Shown: positions 1-8,062, numbered from the stretch's first letter. The stretch: DNA of 64,000 nt from Exiguobacterium antarcticum DSM 14480 (GCF_000685865.1 NZ_JMKS01000006.1:62001-126000), one strand, 5' to 3'. Numbers and translations are program-made. The notes: generated from the sequence alone by a model not told the origin.

Positions 1-234
1 GTCATCTGGATACAAATGGAGTGAACGACCGGGTGGTACTTGCGCGGACCGGCCGGCACAGAAGAAGCCGGCGAGTTGTTTTTGAGCGATGACGGCCTGG
101 TAGGAACCGTCAAGCAGTTCAGCATATGCCTCCTCCGACGTTTCCATATTGTAAAAATCGTACGGCGGCGGATAGGTCCACTTCAGAATGGCAGTTGCCT
201 GATCAACTGTCATTGGGACAGCTTGAAATATCAT
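1..234 (-). CDS. GNAT-family N-acetyltransferase, N-terminal part
   Basis: The gene runs off the left edge and only the first 78 codons are visible. The start ATG at 234 sits 7 to 8 bases after a TCCGGAGGT ribosome binding site; another ATG four bases upstream is in a frame that closes after 12 codons and was not used. The N-terminus (MIFQAVPMTVDQA, then KWTYPPPYDFYNM) is typical of small bacterial GNAT acetyltransferases, whose first beta strand and helix alpha1 carry this WxYxxPYxxYN pattern. The acetyl-CoA loop would lie beyond the edge. It is transcribed away from the acetyltransferase at 1641, and the two genes are now separated by an ISL3 element. The substrate cannot be told. Confidence 0.75.
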   Translation of the reverse strand, partial: MIFQAVPMTVDQATAILKWTYPPPYDFYNMETSEEAYAELLDGSYQAVIAQKQLAGFFCAGRSAQVPPGRSLHLYPDD

Positions 235-268
235 AATGCATACCTCCGGATATATTTTTTTCACTGTA

Positions 269-297
269 TCGCATTCCTGTTATTTTTTCTATATAAT
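269..297 (+). promoter_or_regulatory. Promoter of the acetyltransferase gene at 1641, now cut off by an IS
   Basis: A perfect -10 box TATAAT lies at 292-297; the -35 region (about 269-274, TCGCAT) is poor. Transcription would start near 303-305, that is, within or just before the 8-bp target site AAAAAGAA at 301-308. Without the inserted element the box would stand about 34 bases from the ATG now at 1641. The promoter is inferred from sequence only. Confidence 0.4.
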
Positions 298-330
298 GGT
301 AAAAAGAAGGCTCATCACCATAAGGTGTGG

Positions 331-360
331 TTGACACATAAAATCCATCGGATTTTAAAT
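331..360 (+). promoter_or_regulatory. Internal promoter of the ISL3 transposase with palindrome in the spacer
   Basis: A perfect -35 box TTGACA at 331-336 is followed after 17-18 bases by TTTAAA/TTAAAT at 354-360. The spacer holds a 7-bp inverted repeat, AAAATCC-ATC-GGATTTT (340-356), which could be a transposase binding site and operator. The -35 box lies at the inner edge of the left terminal repeat. The same arrangement recurs in the other full copies. Confidence 0.6.
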
Positions 361-376
361 CGAACATAGAAAAAAA

Positions 377-434
377 GCGAAAACCCCGGTATCGTAATTG
401 TTGTCTAGACAAACCACGATTGGAGTTTTCGCCT
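377..434 (+). promoter_or_regulatory. Long imperfect hairpin over the transposase translation start
   Basis: Two arms of nearly 30 bases (starting GCGAAAAC at 377 and ending GTTTTCGC at 432) face each other around the perfect 12-bp palindrome TTGTCTAGACAA at 401-412. The probable ribosome binding site TTGGAG (420-425) is in the right arm, so in RNA it would be paired. Such a structure can limit transposase translation, especially from transcripts entering from outside. It is present in the three full copies and absent from the deleted copy. Confidence 0.55.
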
Positions 435-1588
435 TGTCCCAACAGTTTATCAAATTAATTCTTCCGCTTCCAGCCCTTTTTCAAATCCAGATGTCGTCCG
501 ATGAAGAACCGCACGTATTTCCTGTCATTCCTGATACACATGAAATCCCTTGTCCGCTATGCGAAAAAAAGACCATCCTGCATTCGAAAAAGCGTCGTCG
601 TTTTCGACACGGTCATGCGTGGGGAGTCGGTGCCTTGTGGATCGAACTGGATGTCCCACGTCAAAGATGCCTCTCTTGTGATTTGACGTTCGTATATGAC
701 TACGGTCTCGGACTCGTCCGTACTTCTACCGAAGTGTTCCGAAAAGGCATCACAGAACGGTGCCATGGCCGGACAATTTCAGATGTTGCGCATGAATATG
801 AACTTCCTTATACGACTGTGGAACGGTGGTTTTATCAGTACGCTTCAGTGGATACAGTGGGACAGGCGACACACATCCTCGTCGATGAGTTCGCCACGAG
901 AAAAGGACACCACTATGCGACGATCGTTCTTGATGCCAAGACTGGACGTCTTCTGTCTATCGTCCCGGGCCGGGACGTATCGGCGATTACGGCTGCGCTT
1001 CAAGGTGTACTGGGAGATGTTCGTTCTGTCGTCAGTGATTTTGCACCTGCGATGGCGAAGGCAACTACTCGTGTCTTCCCGAATGCAGCGCATGTGCTGG
1101 ATCGTTTTCATCTCATCCAGTTCTTTACGGATGCTCTTCGCCGCCGGCGTCGTTTTTTGAACGAGGCAAGACGCCATCATCATGTTCGTGTGATTGATCG
1201 TGCTCTCGCTTGTCGTCCGGAAGCATTGGCTCTTGAAGATCGAGAGGTCGCCCATTCTTGTATTCTAGAAGACTCGTTTACCCGGGATCTTTATCAAGGA
1301 CTCCAACATATTCGATATGTGTTGAAAGCAACGTGCGACGGGCAGGCATGCCGAAGACTGAAAGACTGGCTGGAACGTTATCAATTTCATCCATGCGGAC
1401 CTCTTGCGAAAATCGCGAAAGCGATTCGTGGCCGTGAAGAAGCGATGCGTCAAACCATTGTATCGACACTATCGAATGGGAAAATGGAAGGGACGAACAA
1501 TAAGATTAAGCTCATTAAACGTCGTGGTTATGGCTACCGAAACCTCGAACGATTCTTTTTGAGATTGCGCCTTGAGCTTGGTCGTTAA
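434..1588 (+). CDS. ISL3-family transposase (copy 1)
   Basis: DDE transposase that mobilises the surrounding element. An N-terminal zinc ribbon is visible as CPLC and CLSC pairs about 40 residues apart. The catalytic core follows with acidic residues in HILVDEFA, in SVVSDFAPAMAKA and in SNGKMEGTNNKIK near the C-terminus. The frame is open from a TTG at 398, but the TTG at 434 (384 residues, MSQQFIKLILPLP) has TTGGAG eight bases before it and is the likelier start; an ATG at residue 20 is a third option. The length is slightly below the usual 400-430 of the family. The copies at 17697 and 56007 encode the same protein. Confidence 0.9.
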   Translation: MSQQFIKLILPLPALFQIQMSSDEEPHVFPVIPDTHEIPCPLCEKKTILHSKKRRRFRHGHAWGVGALWIELDVPRQRCLSCDLTFVYDYGLGLVRTSTEVFRKGITERCHGRTISDVAHEYELPYTTVERWFYQYASVDTVGQATHILVDEFATRKGHHYATIVLDAKTGRLLSIVPGRDVSAITAALQGVLGDVRSVVSDFAPAMAKATTRVFPNAAHVLDRFHLIQFFTDALRRRRRFLNEARRHHHVRVIDRALACRPEALALEDREVAHSCILEDSFTRDLYQGLQHIRYVLKATCDGQACRRLKDWLERYQFHPCGPLAKIAKAIRGREEAMRQTIVSTLSNGKMEGTNNKIKLIKRRGYGYRNLERFFLRLRLELGR

Positions 1589-1640
1589 AATAGCAACCAC
1601 GTGTTATGGTGATGAGCCAAAAAGAAACGAGGGAACTGAC

Positions 1641-2246
1641 ATGACGATAACGGAATTTTACCAATACTTACCGGTCCTTGAGACCAAACGATTGATCCTG
1701 CGGCCGCTTCAAGCAAGCGATCGCGATGACTTATTCGAATATACACAAGACGAGGAAACCGCTCGATACGTGACGTGGAATGCCAATCAGACGATTGAGC
1801 AGGCAGAACAGTTTCTGAACTACGTCCTGTCGAACTACGAACAGGGGAAAGAAGCACCATGGGCGATCGTTTGGAAGGAAACCGGTAAGATGATTGGAAC
1901 GATTGACTTCATCCATTTGTTGCTCGATGACACTAAACAAGCGGAACTCGGTTATGCGATATCGCGTCAGTTCTGGGGCAAAGGCATCGTCACGGAAGCC
2001 GTCGCACGTGTCATGGTATTCGGATTTGAAGAACTCAGACTCGAGCGTATCCAGGCCCGGTGCATGGAGGGCAACATCGGTTCCGCCCGGGTGATGGAAA
2101 AAGTCGGCATGACGTACGAGGGAACGTTGCGCCGATTGATCTTCATCAAAGAAGCGTTTCACGACGTCAAGATGTATTCGATGTTACGTGAGGAGTACAC
2201 CGTATTGCGTCAAGAGTCGACACAACAGACGGAACAACATCAATGA
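1641..2246 (+). CDS. GNAT acetyltransferase of the RimJ/RimL type
   Basis: A 201-residue acetyl-CoA dependent N-acetyltransferase, probably cytosolic, acting on an amino group of a protein or small molecule that cannot be named. Hallmarks are ETKRLILRPL near the N-terminus, the ELGYAISRQFWGKGIVTEA segment that carries the acetyl-CoA pyrophosphate loop, and NIGSARVMEKVGMTYEG, typical of RimJ/RimL-like enzymes. The ATG at 1641 follows GAGGGA. The ISL3 element ends 22 bases upstream, so its own promoter (TATAAT at 292) is now 1.3 kb away and expression probably depends on read-through from the transposase gene, which points the same way. A terminator follows directly. Confidence 0.88.
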   Translation: MTITEFYQYLPVLETKRLILRPLQASDRDDLFEYTQDEETARYVTWNANQTIEQAEQFLNYVLSNYEQGKEAPWAIVWKETGKMIGTIDFIHLLLDDTKQAELGYAISRQFWGKGIVTEAVARVMVFGFEELRLERIQARCMEGNIGSARVMEKVGMTYEGTLRRLIFIKEAFHDVKMYSMLREEYTVLRQESTQQTEQHQ

Positions 2247-2249
2247 GTC

Positions 2250-2286
2250 AAAACCCCCAATCCGGTTCGCCGGTTTGGGGGTTTTT
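2250..2286. terminator. Bidirectional Rho-independent terminator
   Basis: AAAACCCCCAA and TTGGGGGTTTTT form a GC-rich stem closed by a second small stem (CCGG-TTCG-CCGG), with A and T runs on both sides. It serves the plus-strand acetyltransferase and the converging minus-strand nitrilase gene. Confidence 0.9.
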
Positions 2287-2288
2287 GA

Positions 2289-2951
2289 TTAGATCGTCTG
2301 TTCAACGGATGAAGCATCCACGAATTCGACCGTATGCGTCACCGTATCGAGAATTCGCGTCCGCGGATCATCTTTTGAGAGGAAGATGGCTTCGCCGCTC
2401 GCGTTAAACGCAAACGCCGTCGGAATCGAGAAGCCGCAATTCCGGTAAGACCCGTCGGCGTGACTCGTTCCGATGAATAGTGCTGATTGCTGGCGGCTGA
2501 TTTTTTGTGCTTCACCGGACCAGTCCGTGTATTGTTCCTCACTAAACATTCCGACACCGATTGGATTAAAGATGATATCCACTGTATCGTGCTTCAGACC
2601 ATCCAATCCGAGAAAAATCTCGCGGCAAAGCAGATATCCGGCTGCTTGCCCGGCAACGATGGCGGTCGACGGCGTATAGAGCGGACCCGCTTCCGGTGTC
2701 TTCGCCCGGTCGAGCAGGAGCTCTCCTTCTGCATTGATAATCAGTGCCCGGTCCAAACGGTTTGCGTCGCGGTAACCGGTCACGATGATCGTCGCATACT
2801 GTTTTGCTAACTGGCGCAACGTCGCGACATCTGTCTCGCGGCAATACCCTTCCGGATAGAGAAGGAGATTGATGTCCGGATAGGCGGCAATCTCACGTCG
2901 TAATTGTTCGAGTTGGGTTTCCTGTTTGGGTTGGCCGATTAAAATTTTCAT
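2289..2951 (-). CDS. Carbon-nitrogen hydrolase (nitrilase fold)
   Basis: A 220-residue cytosolic enzyme of the nitrilase superfamily, which splits amide or nitrile C-N bonds with a Glu-Lys-Cys triad. The triad is visible: Glu in LLLYPEGYC, Lys in LLLDRAKTPEAG and Cys in YLLCREIF. It is shorter than typical family members (about 260-280), lacking some C-terminal beta structure, so the substrate is open. The ATG at 2951 was chosen because the product then begins MKILIGQP, the usual first strand; an ATG four codons earlier is possible. It lies 32 bases after an MFS gene on the same strand and may be co-transcribed with it. Confidence 0.82.
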   Translation of the reverse strand: MKILIGQPKQETQLEQLRREIAAYPDINLLLYPEGYCRETDVATLRQLAKQYATIIVTGYRDANRLDRALIINAEGELLLDRAKTPEAGPLYTPSTAIVAGQAAGYLLCREIFLGLDGLKHDTVDIIFNPIGVGMFSEEQYTDWSGEAQKISRQQSALFIGTSHADGSYRNCGFSIPTAFAFNASGEAIFLSKDDPRTRILDTVTHTVEFVDASSVEQTI

Positions 2952-2983
2952 AGTGGAGCACATCCTTATAAGTAGTGTAGGAA

Positions 2984-4195
2984 TTAAGAAATTTGTTTTG
3001 TTGTCTGATCTTCGCGGAAAAATGCTTCCTTGTTTGATCGCAGAACACTAACAATCAGCACGACACTCAGTCCCGCAAGCAGGACGGCGGCAACGATGAT
3101 GCTGAACCGAAGCGGGAGCACATCACCGGTAAAACCAATCACTAAAATGAACAGGATTTGAACCAGGCTTTGACCAAGACCATACAGGCTCGTGAAGCGC
3201 CCGATCAAATCGTGCGGGACATTGTTTTTGTAAAACGTCAGGAAACCGGTTCCGGAAAACGTATTAAAAAAGCCGAGTAACAAAAATCCGACCGTCACCA
3301 TCAGGAATGAGTCGGCAGTCGCATAAAGTAAGTAACCGAGCGCAACAAACAGATAACCGCTGACGAGTAATGCCTTGAGCGACAGCCGGTTCGCAAAACG
3401 TGCCACGGTCAGACCACCGAGGACGGAACCAATTCCCGTGATGCTGATCAGAAGTCCGTAATCGGTTGTGGTCAGACCGACGACTGTCTGTAGAAACACG
3501 ACTTCCTGGGCATCCATCGCGAGAGCGAGACTCATGGACAGAATCCCGAGTATGTAAATCAGACAAACGAAACGATTGGTACGGCTGAAGCGGCTCACAG
3601 TCCGCCAATCTGTTGCGAGATCCCCGACCTGTAGTTTTGGAGTAGATGCTGCGCGCGGAATAGACGGCAAAGTAAGCAGTAACAGACCGGATACGAGGAA
3701 CGACACCGCGTTGATCCAGATAGCCACTCCCGGTGTTGCGATAAGCAACAATAATCCGGCGATGGCCGGACCAATCAAAAAAGCACTTGATGTAATCAGA
3801 CTCCGGTACGCATTAAACGATTTGCGGCTGTTTTCCGGGACGATTTGCGTCAGATAACTGATTGCGGCTGGTTCAAAAAACGCTTTGACGAGCGCCAGTC
3901 CGAACAACGTCAGGTAAATCAACGGTAACGTCGAAATCAGGGGAATTAAGGCAACGAGCAGTGCACGGATCGCATCTGTTCCAATCAACCATCGCCGGAC
4001 ATCGACCCGGTCAATCACGCTGCCGGCCCAAAATTTCATGAACAGGGAGGCAAGTGGACCAATGATCCAAAGACCGGCGACGGCAGCGGCTGATCCGGTC
4101 AGCTGATAGAGGTAGACATTGATGGCGACTAAATACACAAAATCTCCGAACTGGGAGATACCGAATGAGAGAAGTAGCGTTGAAGTGCGAGACAC
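2984..4195 (-). CDS. MFS transporter, exporter-like
   Basis: A 403-residue integral membrane protein with about 12 hydrophobic segments. The loop between segments 2 and 3 reads GSVIDRVDVRRW, a form of MFS motif A, and RSLITSSAFLIGPAIAGLLL matches motif C of drug/H+ antiporters. It resembles the enterobactin/macrolide exporter branch of the MFS, but the cargo is unknown. The GTG start at 4195 follows AGGTGG at the right distance. The gene lies between a small membrane protein gene (84 bases upstream) and the nitrilase gene (32 bases downstream), all on the minus strand, suggesting a loose operon. Confidence 0.85.
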   Translation of the reverse strand: MSRTSTLLLSFGISQFGDFVYLVAINVYLYQLTGSAAAVAGLWIIGPLASLFMKFWAGSVIDRVDVRRWLIGTDAIRALLVALIPLISTLPLIYLTLFGLALVKAFFEPAAISYLTQIVPENSRKSFNAYRSLITSSAFLIGPAIAGLLLLIATPGVAIWINAVSFLVSGLLLLTLPSIPRAASTPKLQVGDLATDWRTVSRFSRTNRFVCLIYILGILSMSLALAMDAQEVVFLQTVVGLTTTDYGLLISITGIGSVLGGLTVARFANRLSLKALLVSGYLFVALGYLLYATADSFLMVTVGFLLLGFFNTFSGTGFLTFYKNNVPHDLIGRFTSLYGLGQSLVQILFILVIGFTGDVLPLRFSIIVAAVLLAGLSVVLIVSVLRSNKEAFFREDQTTKQIS

Positions 4196-4279
4196 GATAG
4201 TCCACCTACTTTAGTCATACATATTTTACCAAAAGTATACAGGAAGTGTGGATGATGTGCTATACGAGAATTCAATTAC

Positions 4280-4750
4280 TTATTCAGGACGTGAATCCGG
4301 TTTCTGTAGAAGTGACTGTAGAAGCGAACTGATTACGCTGAATGTAAAGGGGATCAAAATCAGCAGGAAAGCAAAAAGAATGAGACCGGGCGCATCATCA
4401 CGGTCGGCGACGATGAACATGACAGGAAATAAACAGAGTGCGACGGCACTGATGATATAAAAACACGTTGTGATGATCCCGAATGAAGCGGCAATCGGTG
4501 TAACGGTTGCGTTCGATTTGAGGGAACGAAGAATTTTCAAGATATGGATGAAGGCAATCAGACAAGGGATGAATGCTAATAGTCCCGCCATCAAAATAAA
4601 ATAACCCGGTTTATCCAGTAAAATATCCAGTGAGAATCCTTTTTGTGCTCTTTTAATAAACAGGGAAATCGCGACTCCTGCTAATCCGAACAAACCAATC
4701 AGCATTCCAGTGAAAACCAGTTGCAAATAAATGAGACGCCATTTTTTCAT
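4280..4750 (-). CDS. Four-helix membrane protein of unknown function
   Basis: The 156-residue product has four clear hydrophobic segments (about residues 7-30, 48-72, 88-112 and 120-142) and short charged loops, and ends with QKPDSRPE. The ATG at 4750 follows AGGAGGG by seven bases; a TTG two codons upstream is less well placed. No family is recognised. It may be the first gene of the minus-strand run that continues with the MFS exporter and nitrilase, but the 84-base gap could hold a separate promoter. Confidence 0.7.
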   Translation of the reverse strand: MKKWRLIYLQLVFTGMLIGLFGLAGVAISLFIKRAQKGFSLDILLDKPGYFILMAGLLAFIPCLIAFIHILKILRSLKSNATVTPIAASFGIITTCFYIISAVALCLFPVMFIVADRDDAPGLILFAFLLILIPFTFSVISSLLQSLLQKPDSRPE

Positions 4751-4953
4751 GATCAATCCCTCCTTTCTTTCTGTCAGTATAGAACAACCGACATGAAAGA
4801 TTGCCCGTCTGAAGGCGGATTTAAGCGAGGGAATCGATTCTTTTTTATTAATTCAAAGCAAAGTACTCGGAATTAAACTTGAAGTATGTTATGCTAGAAA
4901 TAAGAAAAGTAAGGAAGTAAGGAAAATCAGAAAAAGAAAGAAGGAAGTTCGGA

Positions 4954-5172
4954 ATGGAGCTATCCAAGTTGACGTCCAAGGGACAGATTACGATCCCGAA
5001 AAAAATCAGACAAGCGTTACAGGTGGAGGAAGGAGATCGCGTTGCATTCATCGAGGAAGACGGGTTTGTCATCATGGCGAAAGCGGATTTAAAACAGCTG
5101 CATGACCTTCAAGATATATTGAGTGACGAAAAATTCAAGGCACTCATCCAGAAAGCCAATCATCATTTGTAA
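4954..5172 (+). CDS. SpoVT/AbrB-domain DNA-binding protein
   Basis: The 72-residue product begins ELSKLTSKGQITIPKKIRQAL, the classic swapped-hairpin AbrB/MazE DNA-binding fold (SKGQxTIPKxIR), followed by VEEGDRVAFIEEDGFVIMAKA. The C-terminal 25 residues are helical. It could be a stand-alone repressor or an antitoxin-like protein; no toxin gene adjoins it. Only 36 bases separate it from the KhtT gene, so it is probably the first gene of the antiporter operon and may regulate it. In Bacillus subtilis the corresponding operon starts with khtS, which this is not. A purine-rich leader at 4905-4950 precedes it. Confidence 0.85.
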   Translation: MELSKLTSKGQITIPKKIRQALQVEEGDRVAFIEEDGFVIMAKADLKQLHDLQDILSDEKFKALIQKANHHL

Positions 5173-5208
5173 ACCAATCGATTGACCAATTCAAAGGAGG
5201 AACTACAC

Positions 5209-5709
5209 ATGGATATGCGCGAAGTGGATTTACCGGGAATCGGACGGAAGTTCGAAGGCATCACAACTCGAGGAGACAAGGTGGTCGTCATCGTCCATGA
5301 CGACGGTCGCCGGGAAATGCACCATTATGACGACGACGATTTTGATGAGAGCATCTCGAGCGTGACATTCAACGATGCGGAAGCACGGCAGATGGCTGGT
5401 ATTTTAGGGGGCCTTGCGTACAAACCGAAAGATCTCGAAAAAATTGAACTGGCGTTTGACGATCTTGTCATCGAATGGTTTAAGATCGGTGAGGATTCAA
5501 CCGTCAACAATCGGACGATCGGTGAACTTGATGTTCGTAATCAGTATGACATCTCGATCATCGCTGTTTTGAAACACGATAAATCAAAATCATTGAATCC
5601 GGGACCGGATACACGTCTTGAAGCAGGCGATACGATCGTCTTGTCCGGTGAACGTCAATATATCCGCCATATCACGAAAGCCCTATTCTCCATCGAAGGA
5701 GGCGGATAA
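5209..5709 (+). CDS. khtT: KhtT-like regulatory subunit of a K+/H+ antiporter
   Basis: A 166-residue cytosolic protein. The N-terminal half (DLPGIGRKFEGITTRGDKVVV) and the C-terminal RCK_C/TrkA-C domain (IGELDVRNQYDISIIAVL, then LEAGDTIVLSGE) match KhtT, which gates the antiporter KhtU. In characterised KhtT the RCK_C domain binds c-di-AMP and responds to pH; this is known for the family, not shown here. The ATG at 5209 follows AAAGGAGG, preferred over a TTG nine codons earlier. The gene ends three bases before the antiporter gene, whose ribosome binding site lies inside this reading frame, so the two subunits are translationally linked. Confidence 0.9.
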   Translation: MDMREVDLPGIGRKFEGITTRGDKVVVIVHDDGRREMHHYDDDDFDESISSVTFNDAEARQMAGILGGLAYKPKDLEKIELAFDDLVIEWFKIGEDSTVNNRTIGELDVRNQYDISIIAVLKHDKSKSLNPGPDTRLEAGDTIVLSGERQYIRHITKALFSIEGGG

Positions 5710-5712
5710 TAT

Positions 5713-6933
5713 ATGGATCATTTAATATTTGAAGTCGGTACCGCGCTTATCTTAGTGGCGATCGCAGCATTGCTTGCGAATAAATTAAATTTTTCGATTA
5801 TTCCGTTTTTAATTATCTTAGGAATAATCGTTGGGCCGCACGCTCCGACAATCGGGATACTAGACTTCAAGTTCATTGAAAGTGCAGAGTTCATCAGTTT
5901 CCTCGGACGCATCGGTGTCCTGTTCCTGTTATTTTATCTCGGACTGGAGTTTTCGATTGGTAAGTTGATCCGGTCGGGAAAATCAATCGTCACGAGTGGA
6001 ACGATTTATCTCTCGATCAATTTTACCGGTGGTTTGCTGTACGGGTTCATCGCCGGCTTCCCGTTATATGAAGTACTGATCATCGCCGGAATCATCACGA
6101 TCTCATCCAGTGCAATCGTCGCGAAAGTCTTGGTCGACTTGCGCCGGACCGGGAATACGGAAACGGAACTCATTCTCGGCATCATCATGTTCGAAGATAT
6201 CTTCCTCGCCGTCTACCTGTCCGTCTTGTCCGGACTCCTGCTTGGTGGCGGGACCACTTTACTCGGTTCGTTAACCTCAATTTTGATTGCCCTCGGTTAC
6301 ATGTTGCTGTTTTTCATCATCGCAAGGAAAGCAACACCACTCCTCAACCGGATGCTAAAGATTGCGTCCGATGAAGTTTTCATCATCGTTGTCTTTGCGT
6401 CATTGTTTTTCGTCGCCGGTTTCTCAGAAACGATTCATGTCGCGGAAGCCATCGGAGCCTTACTGCTCGGACTCGTCTTTTCGGAGACGGATCAAGGGGA
6501 GCGGATTGAACACCTCGTCGTTCCGTTCCGTGATTTCTTCGGTGCCATTTTCTTCTTCAGTTTCGGACTGAGCATTGATCCGACGATGCTGCTCGATGCC
6601 GTTTGGCTCGCACTTGGTGCCGTCGTCATCACGATTGTCGGGAACTACGTCGCCGGCATGATTGCCGGACGCAGAGCCGGACTGTCGCACAAAGCGTCAT
6701 CGAACATTGGTCTGACAATCGTCTCCCGTGGTGAGTTTTCAATCATCGTTGCGAATCTCGGGATCGCCGGCGGACTGATGGATATCCTGTCGCCGTTCTC
6801 GGCCCTGTACGTGTTGATTCTGGCCATCCTCGGACCACTTATGACAAAAGAATCGAAACGAATCTTTAATTTCATGAACGGTATCTTTAAATGGACGGAA
6901 CCGAAACCGAAAAAAACGAAAATTAAATCTTGA
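5713..6933 (+). CDS. khtU: KhtU-like CPA2 K+/H+ antiporter
   Basis: A 406-residue membrane protein of the CPA2 family with about 12-13 hydrophobic segments, exporting K+ (or Na+) in exchange for protons. Visible family marks are FLGRIGVLFLLFYLGLEFS in helix 3, ISSSAIVAKVL in the unwound helix 4 region, and FFFSFGLSIDP and IVSRGEFSIIVANLG near the C-terminus. The protein ends shortly after the last helix, with no C-terminal RCK domain; that role is played by the separate KhtT subunit encoded just upstream. Co-occurrence with khtT three bases upstream makes the assignment firm. Confidence 0.92.
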   Translation: MDHLIFEVGTALILVAIAALLANKLNFSIIPFLIILGIIVGPHAPTIGILDFKFIESAEFISFLGRIGVLFLLFYLGLEFSIGKLIRSGKSIVTSGTIYLSINFTGGLLYGFIAGFPLYEVLIIAGIITISSSAIVAKVLVDLRRTGNTETELILGIIMFEDIFLAVYLSVLSGLLLGGGTTLLGSLTSILIALGYMLLFFIIARKATPLLNRMLKIASDEVFIIVVFASLFFVAGFSETIHVAEAIGALLLGLVFSETDQGERIEHLVVPFRDFFGAIFFFSFGLSIDPTMLLDAVWLALGAVVITIVGNYVAGMIAGRRAGLSHKASSNIGLTIVSRGEFSIIVANLGIAGGLMDILSPFSALYVLILAILGPLMTKESKRIFNFMNGIFKWTEPKPKKTKIKS

Positions 6934-7046
6934 TTGCTTGAGAAAATAGAACGCTGATGGATTCACCTATTGATCAAAACAAGCAGGCTTTCATGACTTC
7001 ACTGTCGTATTCCTATTAGTAACAAATCTGCTTGAGGAGGGATACA

Positions 7047-7970
7047 ATGAAAGCCGTCATTTGTACTGCTTATGGTCCGCCGGATGTATTGAAGTTACAA
7101 GAGGTCGAACAGCCTGTCCCGAAAGAATCTGATCTGCTGATTCAGGTACATGCTTCCGCCGTGCACTCCGGGGACCGTCGTCTGCGGGCGCTCGACGTCC
7201 CGGCAGCCGGAAAGCTCCCGATGCGTCTCGTCGTCGGATGGAAAGCACCGAGACAGCCGATTTTAGGAGTCGTCTTAGCGGGTGAAGTCGTCGCGACGGG
7301 TAACCGTGTAAAAAACTTCAAGGTCGGCGATCGTGTCTACGCCCTGACCGGAATGCGTTTTGGCGGGTATGCCGAATATGCCTGTATCAAGGAAAACAAG
7401 TGTGTCCAGCAGATGCCGCGCAACGCAAGCTTTGCAGAAGCAGCCAGTCTTCCGTTTGGCGGAACGACCGTTCTGCATTTTTTCCGGAAACTGAACCTCG
7501 AGCAGGCAAAGACCATCCTGATTTACGGGGCGTCCGGAGCCGTCGGTTCGATCGCTGTCCAGATTGCGAAAGAATATGGTCTTCATGTGACGGGCGTCTG
7601 TAGCGGGCGGAATGCTGAGATGATCAAACGTCTTGGCGCGGACATCGTCGTCGATTATACAAAACCGGACTACGATGCTGCGCTGACGATGTATGACGCG
7701 GTGTTTGATGCGTCCGGAAAGGTGGAGAAACGGACGGCACGCCAGCATGTCAAGGCGGGCGGAGCGTTTCGTTCAGTCGCCGGACAAGGCGTCGCCCGGG
7801 CACTGAAGGACGATTTAACCCAGCTGAATGAGTGGTTTGAAGCAGGGAAGATCCAAGCGGTCATCGATACGGTGTATCCGCTTGAGGATATCGTCGCCGC
7901 TCACCGTTACGTCGATTCCGGACAGAAGCACGGCAATGTGATTGTGTCGGTTGCCGACGATCATGATTGA
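7047..7970 (+). CDS. NAD(P)-dependent quinone oxidoreductase-like MDR protein
   Basis: A 307-residue zinc-less medium-chain dehydrogenase/reductase. The N-terminal catalytic domain starts MKAVICTAYGPPDVLKLQEV and includes LGVVLAGEVVATG and FKVGDRVYALTG; the nucleotide-binding motif is ILIYGASGAVGSIAVQIAK, with the AxGxxG pattern expected for NADPH quinone reductases. Zinc ligands of alcohol dehydrogenases are missing. The C-terminus (YPLEDIVAAHRYVDSGQKHGNVIVSV) is standard. The ATG at 7047 follows GAGGAGG, better placed than the TTG five codons upstream. It stands alone between KhtU and a long terminator. The natural substrate is unknown. Confidence 0.88.
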   Translation: MKAVICTAYGPPDVLKLQEVEQPVPKESDLLIQVHASAVHSGDRRLRALDVPAAGKLPMRLVVGWKAPRQPILGVVLAGEVVATGNRVKNFKVGDRVYALTGMRFGGYAEYACIKENKCVQQMPRNASFAEAASLPFGGTTVLHFFRKLNLEQAKTILIYGASGAVGSIAVQIAKEYGLHVTGVCSGRNAEMIKRLGADIVVDYTKPDYDAALTMYDAVFDASGKVEKRTARQHVKAGGAFRSVAGQGVARALKDDLTQLNEWFEAGKIQAVIDTVYPLEDIVAAHRYVDSGQKHGNVIVSVADDHD

Positions 7971-7998
7971 ACGGATAAAATGAAATGCCGTCATCAAG

Positions 7999-8050
7999 AA
8001 AAAACCTTTGAACACATGCATGGATTAAATGCATCGTTTCAAAGGTTTTT
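7999..8050. terminator. Long hairpin terminator between convergent genes
   Basis: AAAAAACCTTTGAA (from 7999) pairs with TTTCAAAGGTTTTT (8037-8050), with an inner ATGCAT/ATGCAT pair. A and T runs at both ends let it act in both directions. Confidence 0.85.
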
Positions 8051-8062
8051 CTGCGTAGCAGG

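Larger units (their letters stand above)
309..1618 (+). mobile_element. ISL3-family insertion sequence, full copy 1
   Basis: The element is 1310 bp, bounded by 25-bp imperfect inverted repeats (GGCTCATCACCATAA at the left outer end, matched by its complement at 1604-1618) and flanked by a perfect 8-bp target duplication AAAAAGAA at 301-308 and 1619-1626, as expected for ISL3. It holds one transposase gene. Full copies with the same length and ends lie at 17572-18881 and 55977-57286, and a 1108-bp deletion derivative at 39617-40724. All reading frames of the full copies translate identically, so transposition was recent. The intact target duplication shows that this copy arrived by simple insertion. 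Confidence 0.95.

Noticed and set aside
398-433. TTG at 398 as transposase start
   Set aside because: It has no ribosome binding site and lies in the left arm of the leader hairpin; the TTG at 434 has TTGGAG at proper distance. The same applies to the other copies.
846-1255. Conserved antisense frames inside the ISL3 copies
   Set aside because: They recur only because the element is repeated; they are shadows of the transposase gene with basic, low-complexity composition.
4760-5208. c-di-AMP (ydaO-type) riboswitch in front of the K+/H+ antiporter operon
   Set aside because: The leader is short, purine-rich and without the conserved stems; the intergenic spaces are too small.
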